This document shows positions 23,281 to 36,402 of a DNA stretch of 64,000 nt, one piece after another; positions within the stretch are counted from its first letter, which is position 1, and each line of letters starts with the position of its first letter. This stretch comes from Acanthopleura granulata. Lineage: Eukaryota > Mollusca > Polyplacophora > Chitonida > Chitonidae. The stretch lies in the NCBI GenBank assembly GCA_016165875.1, contig JABBOT010000012.1:11411934-11475933 (forward strand), in the 5' to 3' direction. The position numbers were made by a program, and so were the translations under genes. The notes beneath the pieces are model-generated. The model did no database searches. It was given only the letters and a program-made list of their open reading frames with translations, and was not told the origin of the DNA.

Positions 23281-26267
23281 GAGAGGGGAGGAGGAGGACA
23301 GATTACCACAATTTACAAATATTTCCCTTCCCTATGTTTATGAAAAGGAGAAACAGCCGTGATGGTTTCCTCCAACTACTGATCAGTTTCCTGTGCATGT
23401 AAACCTGACCTCTCCCATATATGGGAAATACATACTTATCTACTAATCTGAATGGTATTTTACGGTGTACTCAAGGTTATTTCACTTATGCAATGGTGGT
23501 CAGCATAAAGGGGGGGGGGGAGGAAACTGGCCACAGCGTCTGTAGGTAAATATGAGAAATATATGTACATAACCAGCTGGAGTAACAACACACCACTGAA
23601 TGCATAATCAAAGGCTAGCTGATTGGACTTGGGCAGTCCAAGAGACTCAGCTAGAGATGACCCACACAAACTCAGGTGCTCCTTTCAAATTTTCGAATAC
23701 ACGTATTCTTTAGGCTAGCCTGATGTATTGAAGAAAACTGAAGTCTGCAGGGGCATACTGATACACATACTGGTACTGTTCGCATCACCTTTAGCAAATA
23801 ACGAATTGAGTGTCCGCGCATCTTTTTCTTTACCTTCCTTGAACCTTGATAAACACATATCAGGTTCCGTGGAATAAGGGTAGGTGGGGGTACTGAAGAT
23901 TATCTCAAATGAGGCATATTCTGGAACTTAGCCCCCTTAGGTTTGGAAGTGATTCTGTTGCCACAGTAAATATGCTACAGAAGTTAAAATATGCAGGTCT
24001 ATACAGTGTACATGCACAAATGAATTTCAACAAAGCAAGTATCTAAAAAACAGAAGATGCACTTATACACAGAAATGTATCATGAATATTTCAATACAGA
24101 TGTACATGTACCTCTCCCGTAACACAAGAAGAAACACTTAGCAAGCTGGGTGGTTGGATGGCCACATCAGGGACACCATAAGACCATTATCAAATAAGCA
24201 AGCCACAGAAGGCACACGTCGAGGCTTGAGAACTTATCGAAATGACTGACCAAGTTCAAATACTTTATTGACCGCCAAATCCAAGGCTGCCATAAACATT
24301 AATGTACATATAATAATCTTAAAACTACATTCATGTCCACACTTGGGGTGAAATACACAACTCCCCATTAGCATGCAAGTGTTTCAAAAAACCTTCAATA
24401 GTTTAGTGATAAACATTAACCTACATGTACACTCACAGCCTCACACAAGAAAAAAGAGCAATTAGTGTCATAACCGATGTGAAAAACTTTAAGCAGTGCC
24501 AACATCTCTTTCAAACATGGTGTCTCTGTGGGCTATGGAACTTTACAGGCATCCAAGACCACTTCAAAACAAACTATTAAATACTGCTTTTGTACAGTTC
24601 AGATAAAAATCAGAAGATGCATCATTTCAAACATAATCTTGACAAGATAAGGGAACCCAGCAAATACAGGACATACATGTACAGTGTACAAGAATACTCA
24701 GGGTTACACATGTACACAGGATCAAAGATGCACCTGTACCTGTGTATTTAGAAAGCCACAATAAGACACAAGCTGATCTGTTTCGCAATACCTTGTACAT
24801 GTACATCCCAGAAGATTTACTCATTAGACTGTTGTTGAAAGAGACATTTAGTCAGAATGCTGATTACACTTATCAGAAAGCCTGCTATTAGTTCTAGTGA
24901 GAAAACAGGGCCATACTAGCCACCTGGTGTCCTATGGGATGTGTACACAGTCATGCAGTATATCAGCAAACCATGTATACATACACTGTACATGTAAAAC
25001 GTATTTTGATTACAGTAAACACACGATGGGACTTCCATAACTCGCATCAAATTCTGCCCTAAAGCTTTTTCTTGATGAAAGTAGCTGCCCCTCAGATTTG
25101 ATATACGGTCAACACCATCCATGTCATCCACAGAAAACCCAGAACTGTGACAACCAGTACTTGTCCGAGAGCCATTTGATTCCCACTGCCACAATCTATC
25201 TAGACCTCTGACAAGCCTCTGGAGTGCATGATTCAGTTAATGACTGCTCCAGTCCAGTATAAATGTATGGTGTTAAGAAAAACTGTGCCGGGAATTTGCA
25301 TTCAAAACACATCAGAGTCACAGAGAATGGCAAGCAATTAAAGGCTCTAGTCAATTATTCAGCACAGAATTTAGAGGTTAGTGAACAAAGACTCAGGGCG
25401 ACCGTAGTACAGCACCTAAATGCTGCATGTACAGACTAAGTGCACGTATGCACATTCTAACGAGAATTACATGTACCTAGTCTCCAATGGTTGATATGGT
25501 ACAGCAGTAATATTGACAATTGTCCTGTGTCTTTGTGGGTTTCCTCATCAATCATAGTCTTTTGTCTGGGGTAAACGTCACCCCATTAGCCAGTATAATC
25601 TACAGAATTAGTCAACCTGAAGTGCAGAGTCATTCAGGTTCAAACAAATTATCTCCTGTTTCAACTATAACTGCACATGTACATGCGTTGAATGATGTGG
25701 TAAACAGTACAAGTATAAAGCTACATGTATAAAGCAGAAATTAATTCCATCAAAACAAGGTTACACCCTGAGTGTACCTGCCTGTTCCTCAAATGACTAT
25801 AACAACAATATAACAAAATCAATATACATCTTTATATACAAACACTTCTTGACAGAACAGTACATGTGCATTTATGTAGAATATGTGCCTATTCTGGGTG
25901 ACAAGTTTATAAATTTCTCACACTAATTTACAAATCAAGGAGAAAGGTTGACCGTAATGTTTACAAGGAGGGACCACACTGAATAAGCAACCTCTAGCAA
26001 TGTAACTGATACCTGTATTATCCTGACAAATGAGGTCTGAATCTAGCATCTATTTGATTTGTTACGTTTTAACATACAGGACATTATAACTTAATTAATA
26101 TGGCACTCTTTGGTTTTGCACACCACACAGATGTCCTATTTTGTCCTCAATTATATGACTAAATAATACTGGTGTATAGTGCTGTATTTTGGCACATTTC
26201 AATCCTGTGAGAGTATCTGGCTTTTAGTGGGTGCAAGAATTATTGACAAGTTACTCACTTGATTTAC

Positions 26268-26374
26268 AAACGGTTGTGGGTTGCCCACAGGCTCTGCTCA
26301 GTTTCCTTCCACCATAATGCTGGCCGCCATTGTATAAGTAAAATATTCCCGAGTAGACCAATCAAATAAATAGA
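26268..26374 (+). mobile_element. SINE family A, 3' fragment
   Basis: Starts within the body (cggttgtgggttgcccacag), passes 'ccaccataatgctggccgcc' and ends with a shortened tail, 'gaccaatcaaataaat'. 5' truncated. Confidence 0.8.
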
Positions 26375-27080
26375 TGACTTAATTTACATCTAATTCAAGA
26401 ATGTGCAAGTGTGACTAAAATCACGAACCACTGTCTCAACATTAAAGAAAAAACATTTTTAATAGTACCTCCAGTATAATGTATCATTCAATACACCAGA
26501 AAACACAAATGTAGCCCTACCCTTTGCTTTATTCTGACAGTGACATTGAAATTATTACTGTACAGGGTTATCTTAGTGTGTATCAGAAATCTGAGGACAA
26601 AAAATTATTTACTTGTTTGAGATTATAGCTTAACAATACTGTACCAACACTTGAGCAATTGCATGAATGTCATTGAATAGGTGGAGGGAAACCCAAAACC
26701 GACTTATCACAAATTTTTCACATACATGTACATGTATATAATGATAATAACCGGAAAATCAAACAAGCAACCTCTCTGGTCAAGAGCCTGATGGTTGCAG
26801 CAATCCAGCCAGAACTTTAAACCATTTGTAACAACATCGCCCCCAAATAATCTTTTAAATGTTCGCATGAAAATGAAGTTACACGAATGTTCTGTAATGT
26901 AATTTCAACCTTAAAAGTAAGATCAGTGAGATTTGTTTTTCGAAGGCAAGTTGCCCAAGTCTTCAACTATACCTGCAAATTCATTATATTCAGATTCAAA
27001 GATCAATATACTCTATCACTGTGTATAAATACTTACATACACATGTAGTGTGTAAGGTGGGCTAGGGATTAATGTTAAGT

Positions 27081-27112
27081 AGTTGATGCATCTCTGTAGT
27101 TGATGCATCTCT
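27081..27112. repeat. Short tandem duplication
   Basis: 'gtagttgatgcatctct' occurs twice in direct succession. Confidence 0.8.
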
Positions 27113-27570
27113 CAAAATGTTGAATATCTCGCCACAACCAGTGTAATAATATGTAAATCGGTATGGCTATTAATAATTTGACGTGCACTGGGACCTCTGA
27201 AACGACACAGTTGGTTTTGCTTCTGAGGTAAGTACGGCACATTATCATTCATATTAGATTTATCTACACGTACCAGAAGAATGTAAGCACAATGACACTG
27301 ATTTAGTGAGATTTAGTCAGATTATATGTTCATAACCAGATGCACGCGCGCCGGAGTGAAGCGTGATATACAGCTGCATCATGTGCAAGATGTGCAGGTA
27401 CATGTACGTCAGCAGCCGCGAGATGCTGCTCGTCGTCCACTAACCGATTGTAAGTCCGGGAATCCGAAGTGCCTCATCCAAGACTACCAACTGCAAATGC
27501 TTCATGCACAAAAAGAATCCCCCATGCACCCATAAATCCCCTTAATCTGAAATCTGGTTTACATACTGAC

Positions 27571-27700
27571 CTTCTCAATCTCAAACGAGCATCGTGAAAC
27601 ACTGTGGCCAGCAGACAATCGACGTAAATTGACAGACGGCTTCCCCTTCTACTCATCGCCTGCCATTTTCTTTACGGACCGAATCATGTTGACATCGCGA
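27571..27700 (-). other. PLCB4: Probable PLCB4 untranslated first exon
   Basis: On the minus strand a donor GAGAAG|GTCAGT ends an exon at 27571. The surroundings are CpG-richer than the neighbourhood. An ATG at 27654-27656 opens a short upstream ORF (MSRRGSRLSIYVDCLL...) that, if spliced to the acceptor at 16987, stops immediately, as expected for a 5' UTR. The right boundary (transcription start) is a guess from nearby promoter-like motifs. No transcript evidence exists here; another minus-strand transcript could own this donor. Confidence 0.4.
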
Positions 27701-27850
27701 GCCAATGAAATCACTACTTCTCGCCACGTGACACCTAACTGCCTTTGCGCCAAGTTAGTGTTTTCTGACAGCCGACTTGAAGAGGGTTCCCAGAATACAG
27801 GCCTACGTGTATTGCTCACAGCTGGATTAGACAGCTGATACAAACAAATA
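27700..27850 (-). promoter_or_regulatory. Candidate PLCB4 promoter
   Basis: Just upstream of the presumed first exon lie a CCAAT box (27702-27706), an E-box CACGTG followed by AC (27725-27730) and several CG dinucleotides (TCGCGA near 27695). CCAAT and E-box elements are common in animal core promoters. The role is inferred from motif clustering and position only. Confidence 0.35.
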
Positions 27851-28165
27851 AATCCACGACCTTTCTGTCGTGCGCAATTACTGAAGTTACTTATAAGAAT
27901 TCTTGGAGAAGGAAGAAGCTAAAACAAAGGTTAAAAAAAAAAGATGCTTACATCTGTAGATAAATATATGTACACGAAGGCCTATACGTGCATGCTATAG
28001 AAATAAATACAGCTTATCGCATAAACAGTTCACTATTATTTGACAAACTGAAGAAATTGTAAGTCTTTAAATTTATAGGCAGTTAAATGTTTTGGTCCTG
28101 AAGTTAAATGCATAGATATTGCTCGTGTAGTATAGGCCTTCATATTTATATAGTAACAGCCGGTG

Positions 28166-28419
28166 AATTTATTCATTCAATTGATTTGTGTTTTACGCCG
28201 TACTCAAGAATATTTCATTTACACGACGGGTGGGAGATACCGGGCAGAGCTCGGGGGAAACCCACGACCATCCACAGGTTGCTGGCAGACCTTCCCACGT
28301 ACGGCCGAAAAGGAAGCCAGCGTGAGCTGGACTTGAACTCACAGCGACCGCATTGGTGGGAGGCTTCTGGACCATTATGCTGCCCTAGCGCGCCAGCTAA
28401 CTGAGCCACGAAGGCCCCC
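28166..28419 (-). mobile_element. SINE family A, minus orientation, with target-site duplication
   Basis: The full order tail-body-head is present, ending in the A-box complement 'ctgagccacgaaggcccc'. About 25 bases of the body around 'gcggccagcattatgg' are missing. Flanks aacagccggtg (28155-28165) and aacagctagtg (28420-28430) are an imperfect target duplication. Confidence 0.88.
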
Positions 28420-28454
28420 AACAGCTAGTGGAAGGCGCCCGGTTAAAGTTCTAC

Positions 28455-28482
28455 ATATATATATATATATATATATATACAC
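28455..28482. repeat. (TA)n microsatellite
   Basis: About 13 uninterrupted TA dinucleotides. Confidence 0.95.
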
Positions 28483-29749
28483 TGTATAACTAATATGGTT
28501 TTGTGAACTGTTTTTATGCTTTGACCGCTGAATTGATTAGTCCTGGCCTCTATTTATTTTCAATTTATGGCTGATTCAGTTATGTCAAAATCACTTCAGT
28601 GAATGTTTGCCGATTTGAATTAAATCGACTCATAAACTATATTCAAGCGGTAACTAAGTATTAGAGGATCCCCAACATTAATATGCATATAAGAATAATT
28701 AAACAACATTGTCAACCGTTTAATCAATCAATGGATAAAACTATAGTTCACGCGATTTAACAAACCAGCCAACCGATACGGATAACCTATTGGTATAAAA
28801 CCTAAATCATGCCCAATTTGCCGTACATTTAATCAAAAAGTTCACATATCACTCAAGGAAATCAATGATACTTACCTATTAATGGTAATTATCGATATTT
28901 CAAGTAATATCTAGTGGTTTCAACATCGCCGCAATAGTGTGTTTAATATAAGAGACAGTAAACGGTATTCCACGCCATCACAGAACATCGCAAAACAAAC
29001 AAAAATTGACGAACATGTTAAAAAACCCAAATCCCGGCTAAAAACTCGAAGCAATGTTTTTAACATACATATAATCTGGTAAAATTATATACAGAAATGT
29101 TGGACTACAGGCATATTTAATGATATATAGGCTAAAGGTTTTTAAATCTATTTGATGACGACATCGTTAGAGATGCTATCTGGAAGCACATCGAGTTATA
29201 ATTCTGTTTTTCCATCGACTTATATAATTTTTGTCCGCCACATGTGCGAGCATGTTAGTTATACTTTTCTTGCCACCAGTTATTAAGGCAGAATATATTG
29301 GTGCATGTGTAAATGTTGTGTTTGTTTCCTTCAGAGACTCCATGTGTTATATTTGAGTGACTGTGTGTGTGAGTGTGTGTGTTGGAGATGATGCATCACT
29401 CCAGTTGGCTGAAATATTGTATGAATAAATGAATGATTGTCGCTTCATCCAACTTCGGCAGTTCTTGGTAGATACTCCGTGAAACAACTGTGTGCACTTC
29501 CACAATGCATGTGTATCAGGGGTACAAATATTGTGTGTCAATGATACCCACGTCACTGTGAATATGTCAGGCTAAACAAATTACACAAATTGTGCACCGC
29601 TGGCACACAAAAATTATATGAATGTGCATTTTTGCCACAATGATTTGTGCCACTCGTATACAGTTGTTTTTATAGAAAATATATAGCCAAAGTGGCGTTA
29701 AGCCAGAATCATTCATGCATACATTTAATGTGCATGCGAACGTAAACGT

Positions 29750-29835
29750 ACGGGAGGTAGCCGAGTGAACTCATACGTGTTCTTGCGTAGCAATCGCTCG
29801 GTGACCACACGAGACTTGAGTTCCACCCATGCATA
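29750..29835 (+). mobile_element. tRNA-like SINE head fragment
   Basis: 'gggaggtagccgagtgaact' resembles a tRNA 5' half with an A-box, and 'gacttgagttccacccatgc' a decayed B-box about 65 bases on. No tail is visible. Likely an old SINE remnant rather than a functional tRNA, because the stems do not pair well. Confidence 0.3.
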
Positions 29836-30814
29836 CATACAGAAAAATAGGAAAGAAAGTAATCAACGTGCTATACATACTGGCAGTTCATAAAGCAGGT
29901 AACCATGCATGTTCCTTTTGATTTCTTGGCTTTTTTTTTAGCGAGTCTGCAAACCTTACATGTTTCCTTGCGTACCAGCATGCATGGACAGGAACATGGG
30001 ACAAATGATCCATACATGCGCTCCATATAAAGTATAATGTGATCTTGTCTCCCATGAGACAATCCCTTTCATGTATGTTTATAGCCCACAGCAATAGCGA
30101 CCATGCACGCGCTTCTTTTGCTTAGTTCATTGAAGTCCAACGCCGTACTTATATACGCGCACATATTTGTATTGGATTATGTGATGCCATGGGATTAAGA
30201 CAGGCAATTAAGGGGTCGCATTGTAGCGTTGACGCACTTTTCAGAGATCAGGTATTTAACAGCTATAACATATTGGTCATTAGGCCATAATGTAGATGCA
30301 TGTAACCGAAGCATGCCAGAAGAACGACCCAACTTGCACGGGGAAGCAATTTAGGCTCATTGTCCACAACGAGGTTATGCAATAATGGTTGCAGTTTCCC
30401 TCAACAAGCCATGCCCGGTTATACTGTATCAGTTCCTGTCACGTTTTGCGGAAGCATATATCGTGTCATTACATAATGATGTAATGGATGTAAAATGTGC
30501 CACAAACGTCATACGCCATTGTTGTGGCATGTATTGTCAGCAGCTTCCGAGCGAATTTAGTTTGTAAACGCAGGAACTTGCTGGAGGCTTAGGACTGTTG
30601 TTTTCAATTATATTGACGCATCTACTCACTGCATATAACCAAAGTACATCACATTATACATAAGTTGCGCAAACAGCCTGAAATAAACGCTTATTTGCAC
30701 ACAATATACTTCAGTATTACTTAGGTCATATGGCGACGAGGAGTCCTTTTGATGTGTGCATTTAAGTGTCTTCTTGTGGCAGATCGAGTCTCTGCCGCCA
30801 CTGGAACATCATGC

Positions 30815-31003
30815 CGAAGACACAAGACATGACACCCACGCAGTCGCATGATACTGACACTGGGCCGATCAGTCCTGTTTCCTGCTCTGACCTCTCAATG
30901 ATGAGTACCAAGCAAGGCAGCAACAAGTACCATTTTGAAAGTCTTTTTGTATGACCAGTTCCGGGCTTGAACCCGGATCACCCGACCTAGAGGCGACCAT
31001 TCA
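30815..31003 (-). mobile_element. SINE family D, minus orientation
   Basis: Body modules 'gacacaagacatgacaccca', 'gatactgacactgggccgat', 'tgctctgacctctcaatgat' and 'ggcagcaacaagtaccattt', then a tRNA-like end whose minus strand reads GGGTTCAAGCCCGGAAC. The first modules recur at 55030-55085, so this is a second SINE family. Confidence 0.65.
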
Positions 31004-31118
31004 CAGGTAGCTGGCAGCCCTCGACCACCTTCCCACCTACGACCGGAGAGGAAACAATCAATAGCTGGACTTGAACTCACAGTCACCCTATTGGTGAGAG
31101 GCTCCTTGTCCATAGGTG
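30995..31118 (-). mobile_element. SINE family A, 5' half fragment
   Basis: 'cattcacaggtagctggcag', 'cttcccacctacgaccggag' and 'gctggacttgaactcacagt' are the head-proximal half of family A. It abuts family D directly, giving a composite. Confidence 0.7.
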
Positions 31119-31468
31119 CAAGATGCTTCAATTTCATCTCAAGAATATGCTTACAGCAAAATGCTGCAAATCGAGCAAAGTTCATATTGGGAATTGTAAG
31201 TTGTTACAAATTACTTGTGATTGTAGTTTAATGCCAAGAATTTTTGATTTGTGTATACAATTGCATGGGGAACACTGTCGTGTCCGGAGTAAACCAACAG
31301 CTTTTGGCAAGTTACATGCACCCGTTGATATTTCCACGAGTGACACATTCATTTGGTGCAAAGTAAATGGTCTCCAGCGAGATTTGTGTATGAATACACA
31401 TGGGAAGCACCTTGAACTGGTTATTACCAAAGACAGGGAAAGCAAAGAAGTCTTATATATAGCGGATC

Positions 31469-31603
31469 CGCCAGCAACCTGCGGATTGTCCTCACGTTCC
31501 GCAGGGCTCTGCCCGGTTTCTTCCCACCATAATGCTGGCCACCGTCGTATAAGTGAAATATTCTTGAGTGCGGGGTAAAATACCAATCAAATAAATACAT
31601 AAA
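31469..31603 (+). mobile_element. SINE family A, 3' fragment
   Basis: Begins at 'cgccagcaacctgcggattg', includes 'accataatgctggccaccgt' and ends 'taccaatcaaataaatacat'. Confidence 0.82.
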
Positions 31604-32187
31604 GATATACAGCGGATATATCAACTTGTCCGCAAGTTTGTCTCTATGTTAACAGAAGAATGGAGTATTGTAAGTGGAATTGGTGTCTGTCGCCATGGCT
31701 ATATGTATGAAACAGACTTTGCCACAGATGTACACCATTATTTAATACTGGAAAATACGGCAATAACCTGATTGCCACGATCCTGAATATTAAAAAACAA
31801 AGTCTCCATGCAGGTAATAATTATCAAATGAACGAGAAAGGGCAAAATGAACTGTCCTGTCACTTTCTATGATACAAAATACAAGGCTGTAGCTGGCTAT
31901 GGGCCTATAGACTGTGTATACTGGTTTATTGCATGAAGAGATCAAGACAGTATGTGTCAATGCCCTTATATCCCGACCTCGTGTATAAGGAGGTACAAAC
32001 CTAGAACGCACATGTATATATGTGTAACACCCGTGCCACATTATATAACTGTACCACTTAAGAAGTGAATTGGGTGCCGGTATGTTATTACTGGCAGGGA
32101 AAATTCTCCATAAGAACACGGACATTTTACCATGAATTTTAAAAGTACATAATATATATAGATGCTTTGTGCATACGTTAAGAAAGT

Positions 32188-32250
32188 TGTGTATTTATTA
32201 AATTTTGTCTTATGCCATATACTCAAGAACATTTCATATATATCCACAGA
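32188..32250 (-). mobile_element. SINE family A tail remnant
   Basis: 'tttgtcttatgccatatact' followed by 'caagaacatttcatatatat' is a decayed minus-orientation 3' end. Confidence 0.45.
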
Positions 32251-32257
32251 TTCAAAC

Positions 32258-32350
32258 CAAAAAAAAAAAAAAAAAAAAGAAAGAAAAAAAGAAGCAATTC
32301 AAAAAAAAAAGAAGCAAAAAACCAAAAAAAAAAAGAAAAAAAGAAGCAAT
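32258..32350. repeat. A-rich tract
   Basis: Runs of A with scattered G, C and T. It creates spurious lysine-rich and phenylalanine-rich ORFs. Confidence 0.9.
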
Positions 32351-32491
32351 TCTGCAGGTAGGTCTACGAGTATATGTATTGGACAAAATTCCTGACCCAT
32401 AGCCGCTTAAATCATCTCTCTTCTCCTTGGGTGACATAAATACATACTTATATACTAGATACTTATATTCTTCTGGCTGCCTTACTGGCAG

Positions 32492-32656
32492 TTTACGTGG
32501 GAAGGCCTGCCAGCCACCTGCTGATGGTCGTGGGCTTTGCCAGTTTCCTCCAACCACAATGCTGGCTGCAATCATATAAGTGAAATATTCTTGAATACAG
32601 TGTGAAACTGCAGTGAAATAAATAAATAAATAAAAAAAAAAAAAATAAAATAAATA
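32492..32656 (+). mobile_element. SINE family A, 5'-truncated, long A/T tail
   Basis: 'tttacgtgggaaggcctgcc', 'accacaatgctggctgcaat' and 'gtgaaatattcttgaataca' lead into an (AAAT)n and poly-A tail. Confidence 0.85.
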
Positions 32657-33671
32657 TATTTGTTTTGCTGCCATTGCTATAATTTATTTAATAGCTCACT
32701 AGTGTTTAATGCCACATTCACGAAGTTTTTCACATATACGATTGAGGCCAGTTTTAGAGGCTAGAGAAATCATTGGCTTTTAGTAAGTAACTTCCCATAT
32801 TTGTGCATGGCATAGAGATATGCAGACCATTCTGGTGATCTTCCACTAATGTTATTGGCTTCGAAAACAAAGGCACCACCTGCATCAACCAAGACCCCAC
32901 AGACAGAGCATGTGGTGTGTCCAAACGATTTGCAGACAAACGTCTTTACCGCCCAGTAACTATACACTCCTCCATGTACATGGCTTGAGATGATCTATTT
33001 ATGTATAAATTATACCATACATCAACCACAGATGTTAAGTGAAAAGCTCCTCAAACAACGGGTTCATCATAAGAAGAAAATAATGTGGATGGACCAGTGT
33101 AGCTGGTCATGTTGGTATTCCAAAAAATAATTTGATTGTTGTTCAATGTCACACTCAAGAAGTTTTCTATTATATACATGCAGGACACTGACCGGAGCAA
33201 TAGTTATCAATGAACTGGTGACAACTGAATTTCGCCCAAGCCGCCCAACAGCAGGCAATAATTAGACGAAAAAGCCTGCACTTCTGTTGCAAAAGTTGAG
33301 GAACAGCATTCATGAAATAGTGATATACTGGTGGAAATTCTGAGGTATATAGCCTACGTGCGTTGCTGACGACTTGAGACAATCTCAGATATCGAGTTAT
33401 TGACTGGGGCTTAACCCAGATTGCTGAAGAATATTTCACCTGAATCTGCGACTGCCGTCATCCATGGAGGAAACCTTTGGATTAATTGGTGTAATCCACT
33501 GGCATATGTCACAGGTAATTTCCACGCAGCTCACAGATGTCATAAACTTTAAGTTGAATATGCAAAGGCTCATTTACGTTTGTTCACTCCCATTTCTGTC
33601 ATTCGTGTAATTGTTTTGAGTTGTACATACCAGATTGTTAAATTGCAAGTTATTTCCAAGAAATGGTGTAA

Positions 33672-33912
33672 TATTTATTTATTTTATTGAGGTTTTACGC
33701 TGTTCTTAAATAATATTTCACTTACACGACGGCAACCAGCATTATGGCGAGAGGAACCCCGGGCAGGAAAACCATGACCATCCGCAGGTTGCTAGTGGAC
33801 CTTTCCATGTACAAACAGAGAGGAAGCCAGCATGAGCTGCACTTCAACTCACAGTGAAATCATTGGTGCGAGGCACCTAGGTCATTATGCCACACTGGCC
33901 ACAGAGGTCCCA
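33672..33912 (-). mobile_element. SINE family A, minus orientation
   Basis: Tail (tatttatttattttattg) at the left, body with 'ggcaaccagcattatggcga' and 'gaccatccgcaggttgctag', and a decayed head ending 'cacagaggtccc'. Confidence 0.85.
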
Positions 33913-34664
33913 AACAGCGTAACAAGCACAGTTGGCACCAATAAGAGCAAGTCCCACAGTTTTCTGAATTTTCAGAACAATTCATCAGTTAACGCTGACC
34001 AAAACAGTACTCTGAACAAACATTCAAGCAAAGGCGAATTTTATTGTTTCTTTGAAAGTATAACTTAATGCCATCAAGTGAAATTCAAAAGATTTTGAAC
34101 TGTCTACACTTCTTGTTCTGCACTAGAAGGTAACAGACTTGCAAGTGTGTTGTAAAAGGATCAAGGTATCTGTTGATTTCTAAATAAACATATTGGCCTC
34201 TGGCATATTAAAGGTTACCACTGTCACTATGTATATATTGCACATCAAGAACCAACAAAATCACAGTTCACCATGTACACTCTCAATGGACAATCACATT
34301 CACCAGTGAATAAAGGCTTTACATCTTGTATGTACATATATATATAATTGATACAATGTACATTGTTTCAAACTGTCTTATCTTCTTACCTAAAACGCAT
34401 CTTATAAAATTTACATAACTATTGAATACTAATCTGTACACGCAACCATAAGATAAATTTGTGTCCATTAATTTTCCAACCAAAATTTATTGTTTATTTT
34501 CTGTCAACTGTTCACATTTTTTCATTTCTTTTCTTTTTCATGACACAAGCCTAATATGTTTATAATGATGGTTTTGAAACTTTCTGAATGATAACTGGGA
34601 GACATGAAACTGTGTTCTGAATGAGATTCCGGTCAGTCAATGTCAGCACAGATGTGTGGTAAAA

Positions 34665-34752
34665 TATTTACTTATTTCATTGAGTCTGATCATACCCAAC
34701 TCAAGAATCTTTCTCTTATCACAGCGGTCAAGTTTAAGGATGGAAGCTGGGA
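34665..34752 (-). mobile_element. Degenerate SINE tail
   Basis: 'cccaactcaagaatctttct' then 'cagcggtcaagtttaaggat' resembles the family A/array module, heavily mutated. Confidence 0.35.
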
Positions 34753-36247
34753 GTGAGAAGTAAACCAATGTCATTTTTGTAATGCACATATACAATATTA
34801 GTGGAAAGTAAATGACCTGTAAAGAACTTCATGTATCACAACTTAAAGTGAAAGTCAGGTAATGTTCAAAGTTAGGTTTGTCAAGAAGGTTGGACAATAT
34901 TATATTTATTTCGGTAAAGTATTTCTTCTAACAGCTACCACAACAGCGGAAACATCTGACCATGCTCCGTCGGCTAACATGAAACACAGCCATTCTGTGT
35001 GGGCTGTGATGTAATTCTTCCAAGAGCAGAACACTTCTGTAACCTGAGACTGTAGTAAGATGCTAGGGTTGTGGTTGACACATAAGTATATATGTAAATT
35101 TATATCATAAAATGATCAAGAAACTTACTCTCGCCACACACAATGATATGGGAATACTTTGCAGTGTTGTTCACACACATAGTCAAAACATGTAACATTA
35201 AATCATTGTGCTGTCCCTATCTTATCACGAGTTACACTGACAGACAACTCAGAACATTTTATGTCACAGCTTATAATATCCTAGCTCTCGGGCTGGTCGA
35301 TCTCTCATAAACTTGAAAGCATGGCTCCTTCAGACCGCCCAGTCGGCAGCAAAATACTCCACACTTCGAACTAAGATAATTCTGTAACAAATTCATACAA
35401 ATCCAAAGTTTCTTGCATTCAAGATTGAAATTTGTACTCTTTTTATTGAACAGTGCCTTAGCCATGACCTGTCTTTTACTTTAAAGAAGCCACACAAATG
35501 CTACTGACCACTTATGTCCACCAACCAATGGAGAACAGTGAAGGTGGGTGAATCTCAATTATTCTCTATTCAAGTTTGGTACTGAAGCAACATCTAGTGT
35601 GTCCCCGTGATTTGAAGACAAGCCTCTTAATCGCATGACCATAACCCATCCAGGTTATAAAAGATAACGCTGCAGTAGTAAATAGCCACATTGGCTGGCT
35701 GAACCTAACACTGATGAACAATCCTGTTAACAATTTTAACAGATTGACAGGGCTTGAAATTAACAATGGTTCACTAGTCTGAGGTGAGTGGAATTTTGGT
35801 TGGGTCCGTCCAGTAAAACAAGCACTTATTTGACTGAAGTAGAATTTACCAACACTTGATTCAGTTACTGTATCTACAATTAAAAACAATCATTCGAAAA
35901 TATGGTTTCCACGATTGAGATAAAAATAAACTGTAGAATGCTTTAATCACGTTTTTCTTTATTTAACTGGGGGATAGCTAATATCAATAGGACCAATACA
36001 TCTTAAAGAACACAGGTATAAGACCTTGCCAGAAGTCCTCCTAACCTTGAGAGCACATAGCTACCATGGTGATGTAATGCTTACAGTGTTGGTTGTCATG
36101 GTATTTACATACTCGTAACGTTAAGAGGACTTCGTGCAAATAGGTGCAACACAACAGATCAGTTATGTGAAAAAGATCACGAAAGAAACTCCAAATATTG
36201 ACGACAACATTATATTAAACATTTCTGGTTAGTATGCAGCCCATGAA

Positions 36248-36402
36248 TATTCCAGACAATGCCTGCATAGTAAGCTGAAATATAGAATATCGTCTTGACT
36301 TCAAGTTTTGTTCGGCTTACTATGCCGCCATCTGACATTCCAGATGATGGATGGCTGCATAGTACGCCAAAATATGGAATATCATTATCATGTTGACTTC
36401 AA
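36248..36402. repeat. Duplicated module with inverted motif
   Basis: Two diverged direct copies (36248-36305, 36337-36402) share 'attccaga', 'ctgcatagta', 'gaatatc' and 'ttgacttcaa'. Between them lies 'ggcttactatgc', the complement of the 'gcatagtaagc' motif, so the block could fold. Confidence 0.5.

Larger units (their letters stand above)
16987..27570. other. Presumed PLCB4 first intron
   Basis: About 10.6 kb between the presumed untranslated exon and the ATG exon. Apart from the 72-bp array (21.4-22.8 kb), family B repeat pieces (19998-20045, 22950-23280), a SINE fragment (26268-26374) and a 17-bp duplication (27081-27112) I see no gene. No stretch resembles a known protein. Confidence 0.55.

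Noticed and set aside
31123..31586. ORFs of 151 (plus) and 134 (minus) codons
   Set aside because: The right third is SINE sequence and the remainder shows no family similarity. It could be a decayed gene piece but nothing supports a call.
32252..32674. 140-codon minus-strand ORF
   Set aside because: It consists of a SINE fragment plus A/T-rich tract translated as phenylalanine runs.
35271..35465. 64-codon minus-strand ORF starting at a true ATG
   Set aside because: Short, unrecognised, with no promoter or splice context.
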